Origin: a bacterium BMS3Bbin08
GTDB lineage: Bacteria; Nitrospirota; Thermodesulfovibrionia; UBA6902; BMS3Bbin08
Assembly (NCBI GenBank): GCA_002897775.1
Contig: BDTR01000019.1
Span: forward strand, 18,082-82,081
DNA: 64,000 nucleotides
Reading direction: 5' to 3'
The first letter of the stretch is position 1; each line of letters opens with the position of its first letter. The notes below the pieces were generated by a model that was given only the letters and a program-made list of their open reading frames with translations, ran no database searches and was not told the origin of the DNA. The translations under genes and the position numbers were made by a program. Below, one piece after another: positions 63,275 through 64,000 of the stretch.

Positions 63275-63392
63275 TTAGGCTGGAAGTTTAGAAGCCGGGA
63301 TATTAAGAAGTTGAGATATAGATAAAGTGAACGGAAAACAAGCAGCGGATAAGTTCTTATCTTCTCATCCTCTTATCTTCTTGCTGTTTGAT
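63275..63392. repeat. Inter-tRNA spacer made of GAAGTTTAGAAG-type words
   Basis: AGTTTAGAAGCC, TTAAGAAGTTGAG, then TTCTTATCTTCTCATCCTC and TTATCTTCTTG form an imperfect palindrome. The same kind of text is inserted in the dehydrogenase gene at about 18842-18913. Confidence 0.5.
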
Positions 63393-63467
63393 GCGGGAGT
63401 AGCTCAGTGGTAGAGCGTCAGCCTTCCAAGCTGAGGGTCGCGGGTTCGAATCCCGTTTCCCGCTCCA
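63393..63467 (+). tRNA. tRNA-Gly (anticodon TCC)
   Basis: Acceptor stem GCGGGAG/TTCCCGC (one G-U pair) and encoded CCA. Anticodon stem-loop CAGCCTTCCAAGCTG gives TCC. Confidence 0.97.
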
Positions 63468-63580
63468 AAAAGGCAGATGACAGGAAATAGAGCCTGTCTG
63501 CTGAACACGCAGGCACAGACAGAGAATGGAAAATTTCCGTATCTGTGTTCTGGTGTCTGGGTTCTTTGTTCTGAATATGT
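63468..63580. repeat. Inter-tRNA spacer repeat (copy 2)
   Basis: Similar in organisation to the 63070-63189 spacer: GCAGATGACAG, CGCAGGCACAGAC and CTGGGTTCTTTGTTCTGAAT. The last block is 20 nt identical in both. Confidence 0.55.
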
Positions 63581-63656
63581 GCCCATGTAGCTCAGTTGGC
63601 AGAGCACATCCTTGGTAAGGATGAGGTCACCGGTTCAACCCCGGTCATGGGCTCCA
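63581..63656 (+). tRNA. tRNA-Thr (anticodon GGT)
   Basis: Acceptor stem GCCCATG/CATGGGC with encoded CCA. Anticodon stem-loop CATCCTTGGTAAGGATG gives GGT. It precedes tuf, as in E. coli thrT-tufB. Confidence 0.97.
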
Positions 63657-63781
63657 GAGAAATATTGAGAAAAAATTGTGTAGATGTTAATATAAGGGCT
63701 TCAAAAATTAATCGCATAATAACTATTTAAACTTCAACGCTTAAGGTCAACTATACCTGGCGTGTCACAAAGGAGGCCGAT

Positions 63782-64000
63782 ATGGCTAAAGCGAAATTTG
63801 AGAGGTTAAAGCCGCATGTAAACGTGGGAACGATAGGGCACGTGGACCACGGCAAGACAACATTGACGGCAGCAATAACAAAGTATCTGGCAATGAAGGG
63901 CTTCGCGCGGTACCGGGCATATGACTCGATCGACAACGCGCCTGAAGAGAAGGCCAGGGGGATAACCATAGCCACAGCGCACGTAGAGTACGAGACGGAA
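63782..64000 (+). CDS. tuf: Elongation factor Tu (5' part, cut by window end)
   Basis: The first 73 residues of EF-Tu: [22 protein letters not shown]-loop [15 protein letters not shown], and [15 protein letters not shown] with the switch I/G2 Thr. It delivers aminoacyl-tRNA to the ribosome. Strong AAAGGAGG ribosome binding site at 63769-63776. Linked to the four tRNA genes, as in proteobacterial tufB operons. Confidence 0.97.
   Translation, partial: MAKAKFERLKPHVNVGTIGHVDHGKTTLTAAITKYLAMKGFARYRAYDSIDNAPEEKARGITIATAHVEYETE

Overview
This window reads as a chromosomal segment of a sulfur-cycling anaerobe. The best guess is Nitrospirota (Thermodesulfovibrionia-like); this is inferred from gene content and no phylogeny was run. 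The evidence is a dsrMKJOP complex, dsrC, dsrEFH/tusA-type sulfur-relay genes, molybdenum-enzyme accessory genes (fdhD, mogA, a MOSC protein), type IV pilus ATPases, and selenium use. Two genes, selD and a CYCXC-type membrane protein, are read through an in-frame UGA that is most simply selenocysteine.

Layout. 1-2.6 kb: feoB and a VanZ-like gene. 2.7-4.2 kb (+): dsrH-, dsrE- and dsrF-like genes and tusA, closed by a strong terminator. 4.4-10.4 kb (-): dsrC with its own promoter, then an RsbRD_N-like gene and dsrM-K-J-O-P. 10.6-14.7 kb (+): rsmA, a secreted protein and a secreted M6 metalloprotease with FN3 and CFI-box C-terminal domains. 14.7-20.8 kb (-): a HepT/MntA toxin-antitoxin pair, a cupin, pilB, two zinc alcohol dehydrogenases and the CYCXC selenoprotein. 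20.8-25 kb: a thioesterase, miaA-hfq-nudix, two two-CW proteins and a glycosyltransferase. 25-29.6 kb (+): osmC, pgpA, thpR, recA, pilT, recX. 30-38.5 kb: aldolases, lipoproteins, maf, a HI0933-type flavoprotein, fic, an exported methyltransferase and fdhD. 38.6-47.4 kb: a REP-associated transposase (RAYT), then the putative origin with dnaA-dnaN-gyrB-gyrA. 47.4-50.1 kb (-): membrane and HEAT proteins and selD. 50.2-52.3 kb: a segment bounded by inverted repeats, holding an IS1-like transposase fragment, aroD and a KGG-type small protein. 52.3-61.3 kb: PHP and TPR genes (+), then a long minus-strand operon (MetE-like, tmk, holB, ricT, metG, MOSC, mogA, ccdA). 61.5-64 kb (+): DUF3467, rlpA, then tRNA-Thr-Tyr-Gly-Thr and the start of tuf, the same order as E. 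coli thrU-tyrU-glyT-thrT-tufB.

The genome is rich in dispersed palindromic intergenic repeats; at least six families are visible. One sits inside an alcohol dehydrogenase gene in frame, and another supplies the C-terminus of a lipoprotein. The most interesting signals are the two UGA-containing genes, which share a near-identical hairpin apex just after the UGA. Several genes also have a -10 box so close to the ATG that leaderless mRNAs are expected.
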